Below, piece by piece: positions 37,516 through 46,717 of a DNA stretch of 64,000 nt. The translations under genes were made by a program, and so were the position numbers. How positions within the stretch are numbered: the first letter of the stretch is position 1; each line of letters starts with the position of its first letter. Under the pieces are notes generated by a model that ran no database searches, had not been told where the DNA came from, and worked only from the letters and a program-made list of their open reading frames with translations. Location of the stretch: assembly GCF_001623875.1 (NCBI RefSeq), contig NZ_LWAE01000004.1, positions 248,001 through 312,000 on the forward strand, in the 5' to 3' direction. Origin of the DNA: Clostridium magnum DSM 2767. GTDB lineage: Bacteria; Bacillota; Clostridia; Clostridiales; Clostridiaceae.

Positions 37516-37567
37516 GTCGAATGAGTAAGCGATTCACTGCAAATCAAAGATTTGAGTTCTCTGCTTA
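37516..37567 (-). repeat. Solo submodule of the repeat family at the cutC stop codon
   Basis: On the minus strand, TAAGCAGAGAACTCAAATC..GATTTG..GTGAATCGCTTACTC matches the internal module of repeat copies 4, 6 and 7, without the two flanking hairpins. The TAA of cutC is the first triplet of the module. It occupies half of the cutC-cutD spacer. Confidence 0.75.
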
Positions 37568-40105
37568 GAAGTGCGTAAGCACAGTTCTACTGATGATTTC
37601 ATCCTGAACATCTTTACATAACTCAACAAAGAATGCACTATATCCAGCAACACGAACTATTAAATCACGATATTGTTCTGGATGCTTTTGTGCCTCAAGT
37701 AAAGTATTGTTATCTAAATAGTTAAACTGCATTTCTCCGAGCTGAAGTGCACATGCACTACGTAATAATGTAATGATTCCTTGTTCTCCTTCTGGTGTAT
37801 CAAGAAGACCAGCTATTAACTTAAAGTTATGAACCATACCTATATTCATATCTTCACAGCTCATCTTAGAAACAGATTTAATTATAGCAGTAGGTCCTTT
37901 ATAATCTGCTCCTTGAGTTGGACTTATACCATCTGATAAAGGAGTCCATGCTTTACGTCCATTTGCTGCAGCTCCAGTTAACTGTCCAAATGGAGTATTA
38001 TTTGAGATTGATAAAGTACCATGGCTAAGCACTGAATATAATGTCTTATATTTACGGTGCTCTTGTTCAGTAAAGTTGATTAAATCAGCAGCAATTAAAT
38101 CTGCGTAATCATCATCATTACCATACTTAGGTGCTTCTAAACAATCTTTTCTCAGTTTTTCATATCCAACGAAATCAGCTTTTAAAGCTTCGTTCATTTC
38201 TTCTAATGTATATTTTTTCTCTTCAAATACTAATTTCTTTATAGCTGCCATAGAATCTGTATAAGTAGCAAGACCACTCCATACTACTCCAGGTCCGAAG
38301 TTATACATAGCTCCGCCAGCTTCTACTCCTCTAGCATTCTCCATACAGCCTTCATACATCATAGACATAAGTGGTTTTGGTGCAAGATCTCTGTGAACAC
38401 GTTGAGAAATTACTGTAGCAACACTTGTCCATTTAGTGATGTATTTAATTTGTTCTTTAACAGCTGCTTCAAACTGTTCGTAAGTTTTAAATTTACTTAA
38501 GTCCCCCATGTCTGGGCATACTTGCTTACCATACCATAGTGGTACACCATGGTTAAGAACAAGTTCTATACATATAGGCCATTGAGTATATCCTGTAGAA
38601 GTCCATTGATATAATCTTCCTGACTTCTGTGGTTCAACGCATCCCATTAAACAGTAATCCCTTGCATCTTCTATAGAAGTACCTTTAGCTAACATCATTT
38701 TTATATGAACATCGTCAAAGTGACATGCTGGGAATCCCATACCTGCACGAATAACTTCAACTATTTTCTTAAGGTACTTCTGTGGTGAACCTTTGTGTAT
38801 ACGACATGCTAAAGATGGTTGATATATTTTAACATGACGAACTGCATCCATTAACAGATAAGTTAATTCGTTTGTAGCATCACGTCCTTCTCTAGTAACA
38901 CCACCTAAACACATATTAACGAATGGCTGATAACCTGCAAAGAACTTAGAACCACCTTCACTTGTTATCCACATCATTTCAGACATTTTTATAAGCATAC
39001 AACCTGATAGTTCAAATGCTTCAAAATCAGTCATACGTCCAGCTTCAATATCAGCTTTATAGAATGGATACATGTATTGGTCAACACGTCCTATAGACAT
39101 ACCTGTTTGATTTTCTTCAACTACAAGTAAGGATTCTATAGTCCAAACTGCTTGAATTGCTTCCCAATAAGTACTTGGCTTATGAGCTGGAACTCTAGCA
39201 TTTACTTCAGAAATCTTTTGTAACTCTGCTTTACGTTTAGGGTTAGTTTCCTTTGCAGCAAGTTCTGCTGCATAGTTTGACATACGTTTAGCATATATCA
39301 TAACGCCTTCAGCAGTATCGATTAATGATTTATAAAAATAGATTTTATCTATATCTCCTGGGTTTTCATAATTAAGCTTAGCTAATTTTTCTTCTGCTTC
39401 TCTCTTTATATCAAGCATACCTTTTTTCATTAATATAACGTCATATCCTGGGTTAGAGTCTCCTCCACCATTTACTGCATGATATGAACAATCTGAAACA
39501 AAGGACTCTCCTGAAAGTTCCCATACTCCAGCTTCACGATACTGATCCTCGCAGTATTCATCAACGGATTTACCATGCCAATATGGGAATAGCTCCTCAC
39601 GCATAATTTTCTTATCTTCTTCTGAGATATAGAATGGGTCTTGTGGACGGTTTCCTATTGTGTCAATTTCAGCTTCCATCCATCTCCAAGCTATATCAGG
39701 AGAAAACGCTCCTGCACGAGGTTGTCCATTTGGTGCTCCAACAATAAGCTCATTGTCTTGAATTACTAATGGTGCAGTTTCACAGCAGTGTTTAAAACAC
39801 TTACCACGTAAAACAGATTTAGGAATACCAGGGTTTTCCTTAGCTATTTTAGTAATAGCTCTTGCACGATGAGTTGTTATAGTTGGAACATGCTTTAAGT
39901 AAGTTTCCTTTAACTTAACTAAACGCTCTGTTATTCCTTCTGGAATTTGACCATTGCTGTCACCTGCAACAGCTGTGCAAGCTGGTTCTTCTTTTGTTAT
40001 CTCTTTAGAAACACTCGAAAACATCTTCATTAAACCAGCACGTTCTTCATCAGACATATTTTTAGTAGCTTCCATAAATTTATTTGAAAATTCACGAATA
40101 TCCAA
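37565..40105 (-). CDS. cutC: Choline trimethylamine-lyase (glycyl radical enzyme)
   Basis: Cleaves choline to trimethylamine and acetaldehyde. All 846 residues align in number with characterised CutC: Asp216 ([10 protein letters not shown]), Phe395, Cys489 and Glu491 in LMGCVEPQ, Thr502 and Tyr506 in WTSTGYTQW, and radical Gly821 in RVAGYSAFF. An N-terminal helix plus a linker of about 50 residues is the expected encapsulation region. This set separates CutC from propanediol dehydratase and pyruvate formate-lyase paralogues. It is the signature enzyme of this microcompartment. The stop codon lies in a repeat submodule. Confidence 0.98.
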   Translation of the reverse strand: MDIREFSNKFMEATKNMSDEERAGLMKMFSSVSKEITKEEPACTAVAGDSNGQIPEGITERLVKLKETYLKHVPTITTHRARAITKIAKENPGIPKSVLRGKCFKHCCETAPLVIQDNELIVGAPNGQPRAGAFSPDIAWRWMEAEIDTIGNRPQDPFYISEEDKKIMREELFPYWHGKSVDEYCEDQYREAGVWELSGESFVSDCSYHAVNGGGDSNPGYDVILMKKGMLDIKREAEEKLAKLNYENPGDIDKIYFYKSLIDTAEGVMIYAKRMSNYAAELAAKETNPKRKAELQKISEVNARVPAHKPSTYWEAIQAVWTIESLLVVEENQTGMSIGRVDQYMYPFYKADIEAGRMTDFEAFELSGCMLIKMSEMMWITSEGGSKFFAGYQPFVNMCLGGVTREGRDATNELTYLLMDAVRHVKIYQPSLACRIHKGSPQKYLKKIVEVIRAGMGFPACHFDDVHIKMMLAKGTSIEDARDYCLMGCVEPQKSGRLYQWTSTGYTQWPICIELVLNHGVPLWYGKQVCPDMGDLSKFKTYEQFEAAVKEQIKYITKWTSVATVISQRVHRDLAPKPLMSMMYEGCMENARGVEAGGAMYNFGPGVVWSGLATYTDSMAAIKKLVFEEKKYTLEEMNEALKADFVGYEKLRKDCLEAPKYGNDDDYADLIAADLINFTEQEHRKYKTLYSVLSHGTLSISNNTPFGQLTGAAANGRKAWTPLSDGISPTQGADYKGPTAIIKSVSKMSCEDMNIGMVHNFKLIAGLLDTPEGEQGIITLLRSACALQLGEMQFNYLDNNTLLEAQKHPEQYRDLIVRVAGYSAFFVELCKDVQDEIISRTVLTHF

Positions 40106-40153
40106 TTTATTACCTCACATTCTTTAAGATATTTCATATTTTAAATATGATTT

Positions 40154-41623
40154 TTATTTCAAGTCATTTAAAACTTTCTTCAAAATACTTTCTAACAATT
40201 TAATGTTATCCATTTCTTTTGAATTTAATTTTCCTTCCTCAATATCTACTGTTTTAATAAGTTCATCTACTCTACGAACTCCATATCCAATCTTACGTAT
40301 GTATATTAAGTTCATAGGGGAAACGTTATCTGAAGTCATTCCATCGCCTGCAGAACCGCTTCCTAGTGTCATTGATGGAAATAAGTTTGTAGTTGCTCCC
40401 ATGCTTCCAAAAGTTCCTGGAGTATTAACAAGCACTCTTCCAACAGGTTTTTTTAGTGCAAATTGACGAATAACTTCCTCATCCTTTGAATGTATAACAA
40501 GTGTATGCCCTTGTCTCTCACTAAGCAGTAATTCTATACATTTTTCACAAGCATGCATCCAGTCGTCTTCTATATAAAAAGCCAATACAGGACAAAGCTT
40601 TTCCCTTGAATAAGGATTTTTTGGAGAAACAAATTTTTGTTTAGAGATGAGAACCTTTGCATCTTCAGGGACACTAAAACCAGCATTCTTAGCTAGGAAC
40701 TGTGGTGATTTGCCGATTATATCTAAGTTTGTACTTCCTTCCTTATTTAAGAATATGGATGCCAACTTTTCAGCTTCCTCTTCTGTCATAAAGTATGCAC
40801 CGTTTTTTTGAAGTTCTTCTTTTACTTCAGCTGCAATACAACTATCAACAACAATTGATTGTTCAGCGCTGGATACAACTCCATAATCAAAATTCTTGCT
40901 ATCAATAATATCTTTAACGGCTTTCTTTATATCTGCTGTACGCTCTATAAAGGCTGGACCGTTTCCATTACCACCATAAATTACTGGTTTGCCAGATTTA
41001 TAAGCTGCATCAAGCATTTCTGGAACTCCCGTATTCATTATAAGTGAAGCATCTCTATGATTCATAAGCTCTAATGAGCCGCTTGGAGTTACTGTATGTA
41101 AATATGCAAGAGCACCTTCTGGAAGTCCTACTCCCTCCGCAGCTCTAATCAAAATATCAATTGTTTTACCAATTGTATTTTTAGCTCTTTGATGAGGTGA
41201 AAATATAATTGCGTTTCCTGATTTAATTGCAATTAATGACTTATATATAGTTGTAGAAACAGGACTTGTGGATGGACAAAAGGCTATAACAACACCCATT
41301 GGTACTCCAACATCCATTGTGTTTCCCACCTTATCTTCATCAATGATACCTACACATTTCATGCCCTTAAGTCTACTTTTCAGATATCTGCATACAAAGC
41401 GGTTTTTGATGTATTTATCTTCCCACTTTCCATATTCAGTTTCTTCATTAGATATCTTGGCAAGTTCCTTTGAATGTTTTTCAACCTCTTCAGCCATACG
41501 TTCCACTATCTCATCAAGCTTTTCTTGTGGGAAGGTCGCTAATTTCTTTTGTGCCTCACGAGCATTTTCAACAAGAATTCTCGCTTCTTGCATGGAGAGT
41601 AAATCATTATCAATAATATTCAT
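40154..41623 (-). CDS. Aldehyde-dehydrogenase homologue lacking catalytic residues (probable pseudoenzyme)
   Basis: A 489-residue EutE-family protein. At the nucleophile position it reads FDYGVVSSAEQS, so Ser251 (codon TCC at 40871-40873) replaces the catalytic Cys. The oxyanion Asn is also Ser: CPSTSPVST, Ser120. The dinucleotide loop is changed too (GGNGNGPAFIERTAD). The rest of the fold is well conserved and the frame is intact, so this is a maintained gene and not decay. It lacks the C-terminal helix extension of the active enzyme. A scaffold or structural role is inferred. It lies directly upstream of cutC. Confidence 0.88.
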   Translation of the reverse strand: MNIIDNDLLSMQEARILVENAREAQKKLATFPQEKLDEIVERMAEEVEKHSKELAKISNEETEYGKWEDKYIKNRFVCRYLKSRLKGMKCVGIIDEDKVGNTMDVGVPMGVVIAFCPSTSPVSTTIYKSLIAIKSGNAIIFSPHQRAKNTIGKTIDILIRAAEGVGLPEGALAYLHTVTPSGSLELMNHRDASLIMNTGVPEMLDAAYKSGKPVIYGGNGNGPAFIERTADIKKAVKDIIDSKNFDYGVVSSAEQSIVVDSCIAAEVKEELQKNGAYFMTEEEAEKLASIFLNKEGSTNLDIIGKSPQFLAKNAGFSVPEDAKVLISKQKFVSPKNPYSREKLCPVLAFYIEDDWMHACEKCIELLLSERQGHTLVIHSKDEEVIRQFALKKPVGRVLVNTPGTFGSMGATTNLFPSMTLGSGSAGDGMTSDNVSPMNLIYIRKIGYGVRRVDELIKTVDIEEGKLNSKEMDNIKLLESILKKVLNDLK

Positions 41624-41659
41624 TTTTCTCTCTCCCTTTTTAGAAAAAATTTCACATTT

Positions 41660-41968
41660 CTATTCTGTTACAAGGTTTGTAATGGAATAACGTTTTATTA
41701 TTTTTCCAAGATCCTGGTGTGGTCTTGGGATAACTATCGAACTATAAAGGTTTCCACCCTCCATTGCTTTAACTGCTGCAACACCAGCTTCTACCGCTGT
41801 TTTGCAAGCCCCAACATCACCTTGAACTAATACAGATATATATCCTGAAGCAACGTTTGCATATCCTATAAGTTCAACATCCGCTGCTTTACACATAGCA
41901 TCTGCTGCTTCTAAAACAAAAACTAGACCAAAAGTTTCAATTAATCCTAAAGCTTCATATTTTGCCAT
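41660..41968 (-). CDS. BMC-H hexameric shell protein
   Basis: 102 residues: YEALGLIETFGLVFVLEAAD, then ASGYISVLVQGDVGACKTAV and VIPRPHQDLGKIIKRY. A somewhat longer, basic C-terminus than the 27317 tile. The pore-region sequence VASGY differs from GGG types, suggesting a different pore. Second gene of the shell-enzyme segment, with a ribosome site inside the 24-base spacer. Confidence 0.95.
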   Translation of the reverse strand: MAKYEALGLIETFGLVFVLEAADAMCKAADVELIGYANVASGYISVLVQGDVGACKTAVEAGVAAVKAMEGGNLYSSIVIPRPHQDLGKIIKRYSITNLVTE

Positions 41969-41992
41969 ACGTGTATCATTTCCTTTCTATAT

Positions 41993-42289
41993 TTATGCAT
42001 CAATATCGTGTACTGAAACAATATCTCCAACTTCTCTAATAGGACGTGGCATAACATTGTGTGCTGTTAATGTTCCTACAGCCGCCGCTGCCTCTGCACC
42101 TGCTTCTACAGCAGATTTCACTGCACCTACATCACCTTTTACCATTATAGTTACAAGAGTTGAACCAACATTTTCATATGAAATCAGCTCAACGTTAGCT
42201 GCTTTAAGCATTTTATCTGCAGCCTCAAGTGCAGGAATTAATCCTATTGTTTCTACAAGGCCTAAAGCCTCATTTCCATAGTATCTCAT
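41993..42289 (-). CDS. BMC-H hexameric shell protein, first gene after the internal promoter
   Basis: 98 residues with NEALGLVETIGLIPALEAAD, VGSTLVTIMVKGDVGAVKSA and MPRPIREVGD. It is the first cistron downstream of the MerR-type promoter at 42393-42424 and so heads the shell/enzyme transcript. GGAGG lies before the ATG. The early MRYYGN is slightly longer than in other tiles. Confidence 0.95.
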   Translation of the reverse strand: MRYYGNEALGLVETIGLIPALEAADKMLKAANVELISYENVGSTLVTIMVKGDVGAVKSAVEAGAEAAAAVGTLTAHNVMPRPIREVGDIVSVHDIDA

Positions 42290-42392
42290 TTATATTTCCT
42301 CCTTCCTGTTTTGCAATAAATATGTTTAAATTAATTAAACAACTATACTATATGCGTTTGTTTCGTGTAACTTTGTTTCTTACTGTATGCTA

Positions 42393-42424
42393 ATTATAGC
42401 TCTTACCCTTTAGGGGAAAGTCAA
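42393..42424 (-). promoter_or_regulatory. MerR-type promoter for the shell/enzyme operon
   Basis: On the minus strand, TTGACT, a 20-base spacer, and TATAAT. The spacer holds the dyad CTTTCCCCTAAAGGGTAAG. A 19-20-base spacer with a central dyad is the hallmark of promoters activated by MerR-family regulators, and a BmrR-type gene lies at 45779-46603. Almost the same sequence recurs at 45374-45405. The expected leader to the shell gene ATG is about 100 bases. Confidence 0.8.
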
Positions 42425-42438
42425 TATATTCTTACAAA

Positions 42439-42705
42439 TTAATCTTTAATATATTTGTTAATTGTAGCGGCACCCTCTTCATGAGCGTGATAGTAAACAA
42501 CTAGTTCACCATTTTTATCCATCTCAAATCTTGTTTCTTCAATAAGCCCATTTGCTTCTGCTGTCATTAAAGCGTTGATTACAGCCTTCTTTTGTAAAGC
42601 TTTAAAGCTTCCATATTCTCCCTTTAATGCTTCTATAACATTATCAGCAGAAGCTTCCTTAACTGTAGTAAAATATTTTAAAATAGCATAATTAAGCGGC
42701 TTCAT
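42439..42705 (-). CDS. Small winged-helix-like protein, copy 2
   Basis: 88 residues from ATG 42705 (GGGAGG upstream), overlapping the permease stop by 14 bases. The pattern YAILKYFTTVKEASADNVIE, then KKAVINALMTAEANGLI, then a strand pair ending LVVYYHAHE, looks like a winged helix. The copy at 43847-44110 is clearly homologous and has the same 14-base overlap with its permease. No known family is recognised. It could be a regulator or a cytosolic partner of the permease. Confidence 0.78.
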   Translation of the reverse strand: MKPLNYAILKYFTTVKEASADNVIEALKGEYGSFKALQKKAVINALMTAEANGLIEETRFEMDKNGELVVYYHAHEEGAATINKYIKD

Positions 42706-43807
42706 CCATTGCACCTCCCATATCATCTTTTCTCTTAAATAAATCAAGTGGATTCATAGATATTGTAAGAATACCAAACATCATTATTACAGCTCCAATC
42801 CAAGCAACTGAAGGTAGTGACCATCCATCCATGCCTCCATACACTCCTAAAAGTAATAGACAGAATAATGGTCCAAAGAATGAATATGTACCATTACATG
42901 CAGTACCAAGTCCTGCTCCACACATGCTGTTTCCAGCATACCATGTCATAAATGTAATAACTGATAAAAGACCACTTAATGCAAACCAAATCATTGCAGG
43001 ACCACTTGTAAATGCTTGCATTGCAAGATTAACAGAAAGACCAACTTTACCAGCCATAATTGAGAAAACTGGGACTAAAATGAATAGATTTGCTATACCT
43101 GATGTTACTTGACGAATACAAATACCAATTTCATAATCAATCATTGCAGTACCATATCCAGCTACACAACCTTCAAATCCCCATGCAAGGGCTGCAATAA
43201 TAGCTATTGAAAAGCCAATCAAAGTTTTTGCTGAAGCAGTACCGGTAAAGCTTGTACTACCAATTAAGAAGCTAGCAAATACGCACACCGCAATACCAAA
43301 AGCCATACGTTTATCTAATTTCTGCTTAAATAAAATTTTACCTAATATGGCAGCAATAGCAGGACAAAGAGCTGATATTGGAACAACTATTGAGCCAGCC
43401 ATTTGAAGAGCTATAACATAAGCTGTACCAGCTACAGGTCCTCCAATAAGAGCTGCTAATATCATAATCCGCCCTGGAGCCGTGTTGATACATCTTACGA
43501 AATCTCCAAATTTGCCTTTAACTAATGAATATAAAATCGCCCAAACAGCACTGCATGTGTCGTTTATTGCATTACCAAGCGCTGCAAGTAAGTATGCTAC
43601 TACAAATGCTGATAACCCTGCTGTATTAGCGCCATACCAGTCACCCCAAACCCCCTTAGTCATACCCATAGTTAAAAATGCTGTATACATTCCATAGGTA
43701 AGTCCTGAAAATAAAGCTAGTGATATACCTTTTTTGAAGAAATCACTTGATAATTTCTTCTTTGCAGCTATTGCTTTTGCACTTACTGCTTTTGAAATTT
43801 CCTTCAT
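42692..43807 (-). CDS. DMT/EamA-like permease of the choline locus, copy 2
   Basis: A 371-residue membrane protein with about ten helices in two EamA-like halves. Landmarks: MTKGVWGDWYGANTAGLSA (about residues 50-68), VALQMAGSIVVPISALCPAI (about 127-146), WGFEGCVAGYGTAMIDYE and SMCGAGLGTACNGTYSF. Its location in a cut locus suggests choline uptake or export of a product such as trimethylamine or ethanol. That is inference. Highly similar to copy 1 at 44097-45206. Confidence 0.88.
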   Translation of the reverse strand: MKEISKAVSAKAIAAKKKLSSDFFKKGISLALFSGLTYGMYTAFLTMGMTKGVWGDWYGANTAGLSAFVVAYLLAALGNAINDTCSAVWAILYSLVKGKFGDFVRCINTAPGRIMILAALIGGPVAGTAYVIALQMAGSIVVPISALCPAIAAILGKILFKQKLDKRMAFGIAVCVFASFLIGSTSFTGTASAKTLIGFSIAIIAALAWGFEGCVAGYGTAMIDYEIGICIRQVTSGIANLFILVPVFSIMAGKVGLSVNLAMQAFTSGPAMIWFALSGLLSVITFMTWYAGNSMCGAGLGTACNGTYSFFGPLFCLLLLGVYGGMDGWSLPSVAWIGAVIMMFGILTISMNPLDLFKRKDDMGGAMDEAA

Positions 43808-43846
43808 AAAATAAAACTCCTTTCAATCAACCTCTTCTTTTATATA

Positions 43847-44110
43847 TTAATTACTTTTATATATTAAATTTGCAGCATCTTCTTCCTGTGAACGATAGTA
43901 AACCTTTACCTCACCACTTTTATCTAATTGGAATCTTGTTTCTTCAATAATGCCAATTGCCTCTGCTGTCGCTAAAGCCGTTATTACAACTTTCTTTTTT
44001 AAATCCTTAAAACTGCCATATTCCTCTTTTAAAGCATTTGTAACATCATCAGCACAAGCCTCATTAACTTGTGTAAAATATTTTAATATAGCAAAATTAA
44101 GCGACATCAT
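43847..44110 (-). CDS. Small winged-helix-like protein, copy 1
   Basis: 87 residues, homologous to the protein at 42439-42705 (shared FAILKYFT, EEYGSFKDLKKK, IIEETRFQLDKSGE). ATG 44110 overlaps the permease stop by 14 bases, exactly as in the second pair, so the two-gene cassette duplicated as a unit. Translational coupling to the permease implies a shared task. No motif gives a function. Confidence 0.78.
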   Translation of the reverse strand: MMSLNFAILKYFTQVNEACADDVTNALKEEYGSFKDLKKKVVITALATAEAIGIIEETRFQLDKSGEVKVYYRSQEEDAANLIYKSN

Positions 44111-45206
44111 TTTCTGCTATCTCCTTTTTTCTAAATAAGTCTATTGGATTCATAGCTATTATGAGGATACCAAACATCATTAATAAAGCAGCAATCCAAA
44201 CTATTGTCGGTAAAGTCCAACCTTCCATACCACCTATTACTCCAAGAACTATCCAGCAGCAAAATGGTCCCCAGAAGGAATATGTACCATTACATGCCAT
44301 ACCAAGAGCAGCACCACACATACTGTTGCCGTTGTACCAGCTCATGTAAGAGACGAAAGCACACAGACCACTTAATGCAAACCATATCATTGCAGCCCCA
44401 CTTGTAAATGCTTGAATAGTTAGGTCAGTTGAGAATTTAATTCCATCACCAAGCAGCAAACCAAATAAAGGTACTAATATTAATAAATTTGAAAGTCCAG
44501 ATGTGGCTTGGCGGATTGTGATCCCAATTTCCGAGTCAATCATAGATGTACCATATCCAGCTACACAACCTTCAAATCCCCATCCAAGAGCTGCTATAAA
44601 AGCAATACAAATTCCAAGGAACATTCCCTTTGGAGCATCGCCACCAATACTAGTACTACCGATCATAAAGCTAGATAAAACACAAATACTAATACCAAGC
44701 ATCATACGTTTGTTTAATTTTTGCTTAAATAATATTCTTCCTAAAATAGCACCAATAGCAGGGCAAAGAGCCGTAATTGGAATAACTATTGAACCTGCCA
44801 TTTGTAAGGCTACCACATAGGCTGTACTTGAAATAGGTCCGCCTATAAGAGCCGCAAATATCATTACAGTGCCTGGCTTAGTTTTAAGACATCTAAGAAA
44901 ATCTCCAAGTTTGCCTTTGAAAGTTGCATAAATAATTGCCCAAACTGCACTACAGGTGTCGTTTACGGCACTACCAAGAGCACCTAGTACGTATGTTATA
45001 ACAATTGCTGATAAACCTGCTGCATTAACACCATACCAATCGCCCCATACTCCTTTCGTCATTCCCAATGTTAAAAACGCTGAGTAGAACCCGTACATAA
45101 GACCTGAAAAAAGAGCGATTGAAATACCTTTTTTTAAAAAATTACCTTTTAACTTATTTTTTGCACCAATCGTTTCTGAGGTTATAGTCCTTGAAACTTC
45201 CTCCAT
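44097..45206 (-). CDS. DMT/EamA-like permease of the choline locus, copy 1
   Basis: 369 residues, about ten membrane helices, same landmarks as copy 2 (MTKGVWGDWYGVNAAGLSA, WGFEGCVAGYGTSMIDSE). It is the first gene of the locus, with an AAAGGGG ribosome site and the upstream MerR-type promoter at 45374-45405. Keeping two intact copies suggests different substrates or opposite directions of transport, but neither is proven. Confidence 0.88.
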   Translation of the reverse strand: MEEVSRTITSETIGAKNKLKGNFLKKGISIALFSGLMYGFYSAFLTLGMTKGVWGDWYGVNAAGLSAIVITYVLGALGSAVNDTCSAVWAIIYATFKGKLGDFLRCLKTKPGTVMIFAALIGGPISSTAYVVALQMAGSIVIPITALCPAIGAILGRILFKQKLNKRMMLGISICVLSSFMIGSTSIGGDAPKGMFLGICIAFIAALGWGFEGCVAGYGTSMIDSEIGITIRQATSGLSNLLILVPLFGLLLGDGIKFSTDLTIQAFTSGAAMIWFALSGLCAFVSYMSWYNGNSMCGAALGMACNGTYSFWGPFCCWIVLGVIGGMEGWTLPTIVWIAALLMMFGILIIAMNPIDLFRKKEIAENDVA

Positions 45207-45373
45207 AAAATAGAACCCCTTTCACTTATACATTAATGGCTTTTTTTTAATGTGTTCTTAAATGTAACTTCATAATAGGATTGTTTTGAGATTGTTATAA
45301 TTTGGGGTATTTAATTATTAAATTATTAAACAACTTTTCATTTATATCTTTTAGTTATTTTTCTTTCAACTAG

Positions 45374-45405
45374 ATTATATCCCTTTCCCTATGGGGTAAG
45401 GTCAA
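45374..45405 (-). promoter_or_regulatory. MerR-type promoter for the permease operon
   Basis: On the minus strand, TTGACC, a 20-base spacer with dyad CTTACCCCATAGGGAAAG, then TATAAT. The layout and dyad match the promoter at 42393-42424, including a following ATATATTGAC context. The leader is about 160 bases before ATG 45206. Confidence 0.8.
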
Positions 45406-45580
45406 TATATATTTCACAAGAACATTCGAATAAAATCTAAATTTCTACATTTACTACTGTATTTAGCGCTATTTCGCAAGTTGATTAATCGATTTCAGTT
45501 CCTTTATAAGGTATTTATGTGAATTTTTTAAGCAACAATATTAGTATTTTTTTCACAATGAGCATTATATTTTTTTAGAA

Positions 45581-45600
45581 TACTTTCCCCTAGGGTTAAT
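45581..45600. promoter_or_regulatory. Third operator-like dyad between the permease promoter and merR
   Basis: TACTTTCCCCTAGGGTTAAT is like the dyads in the two promoters, but the half-sites are two bases closer and no -35/-10 pair with a 20-base spacer surrounds it on either strand. It could be an auxiliary MerR site or chance. Confidence 0.4.
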
Positions 45601-45725
45601 GTTTTCAGTATAATAAGATATATTTCACACCCAAGACTCGTTAAAAAATATTTATGATATTAGGAATCGCATAGGATTCAAAGCTAGAAAGTTGACTTAT
45701 ATGCAGGAATAAGCTCCATAAAAAA

Positions 45726-45775
45726 ACATAAGCGGTAAATAATCATCATTTAAGATAATTATTTACCGCTTATGT
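45726..45775 (-). terminator. Terminator after the MerR-type gene
   Basis: ACATAAGCGGTAAATAAT pairs almost perfectly with ATTATTTACCGCTTATGT. It sits four bases past the regulator stop and is followed by T on the minus strand. It separates the regulator from the microcompartment operon promoter. Confidence 0.85.
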
Positions 45776-45778
45776 CTC

Positions 45779-46603
45779 TTATCTTTTAATTTTAATCATA
45801 ACTTCTGTTACAAATCTATCAGTATTTTTAGTAGTCCAATAATCTGTCACATATCTTTCATAGCATTCTTCCGAGCATATATAACCATGTTGTCTAGTCC
45901 AATCTTCTATCTTTTTATATGTTTTATCAACGCTGTCATGAGCCCCTATATGATAACAAGAAGCTGCCATCCAACCACCATATTCAATGGTTTCTTCTTC
46001 TTTACACTTTAAAACAGTCTGCTGCATTATTTTCATCTTATTGCATTTTCCATTCATTTTGTCCTTATAAGATGGGAAATTTATAATTACAGGACCAGTT
46101 ATTGCATTATTTATATTATCTATATAATTATTAAACTCTATGTTAATTATAGAATCCATGTAATCATATTGGAAATCTTGATTTAAAAATATCAATCTTC
46201 TGTTATCTATATATTTTATAGCCACATCACAAACATTATTTTCAAGCACCATCTGTGCCTCAACTATGAGATCGCGCCAATCCTTCACTGATCTTATTTT
46301 TAAATTTATCTCTCTATCAAGTTCTTCTAATTCATCAATCTTTTTTCTAAAGCTTTTATCAACGAAATCATAGGTCGTCCCTTCTAAAAAAGCCTTCATT
46401 TCCTCTAATTTGAACCCACTCTGTTTATAATACCTTATAACAGGCACAGACAATAAATTTTTCTTACTGTAATATCTATAGCCATTTTCATTACATACTT
46501 TATCAGGGGATAGTATGTTCATTCTGTCATAATATCTTAGTGCTTTCTTTGTTATTTTGCATATTTCTTCAACTTTCCCTATTGAATATAAGTCACCAGT
46601 CAT
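45779..46603 (-). CDS. BmrR-type MerR-family regulator, probable activator of the choline locus
   Basis: 274 residues: N-terminal MerR winged HTH (YSIGKVEEICKITKKALRYY, residues 6-25), a dimerisation coiled coil (about 80-125), and a C-terminal GyrI-like effector domain (about 125-274) with EYGGWMAASCYHIGAHDSVD. Such proteins bind small hydrophobic or cationic ligands and twist 19-20-base-spaced promoters into an active form. Two such promoters with a common dyad face the neighbouring operons. Choline or another quaternary ammonium compound is a plausible ligand, by inference. Confidence 0.88.
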   Translation of the reverse strand: MTGDLYSIGKVEEICKITKKALRYYDRMNILSPDKVCNENGYRYYSKKNLLSVPVIRYYKQSGFKLEEMKAFLEGTTYDFVDKSFRKKIDELEELDREINLKIRSVKDWRDLIVEAQMVLENNVCDVAIKYIDNRRLIFLNQDFQYDYMDSIINIEFNNYIDNINNAITGPVIINFPSYKDKMNGKCNKMKIMQQTVLKCKEEETIEYGGWMAASCYHIGAHDSVDKTYKKIEDWTRQHGYICSEECYERYVTDYWTTKNTDRFVTEVMIKIKR

Positions 46604-46680
46604 GACTACTCTCCTTTTTTAGTTATATTTTTAATTATATTATATTTTAAACGTTTTCTCAGCTCTTTTTATATCACAAA

Positions 46681-46704
46681 AAACCACTCACTAATGAGTG
46701 GTTT
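46681..46704 (-). terminator. Terminator after the alcohol dehydrogenase
   Basis: AAACCACTCA and TGAGTGGTTT form a 10-bp stem with a run of T on the minus strand. It lies 13 bases after the dehydrogenase stop and upstream of merR. Confidence 0.85.
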
Positions 46705-46717
46705 AAAACACAATATT

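Noticed and set aside
27317..45206. Interpretation as an ethanolamine or propanediol microcompartment
   Set aside because: No ethanolamine ammonia-lyase or diol dehydratase is present. The signature enzyme has all the CutC-specific residues (Asp216, Cys489, Glu491, Thr502, Gly821).
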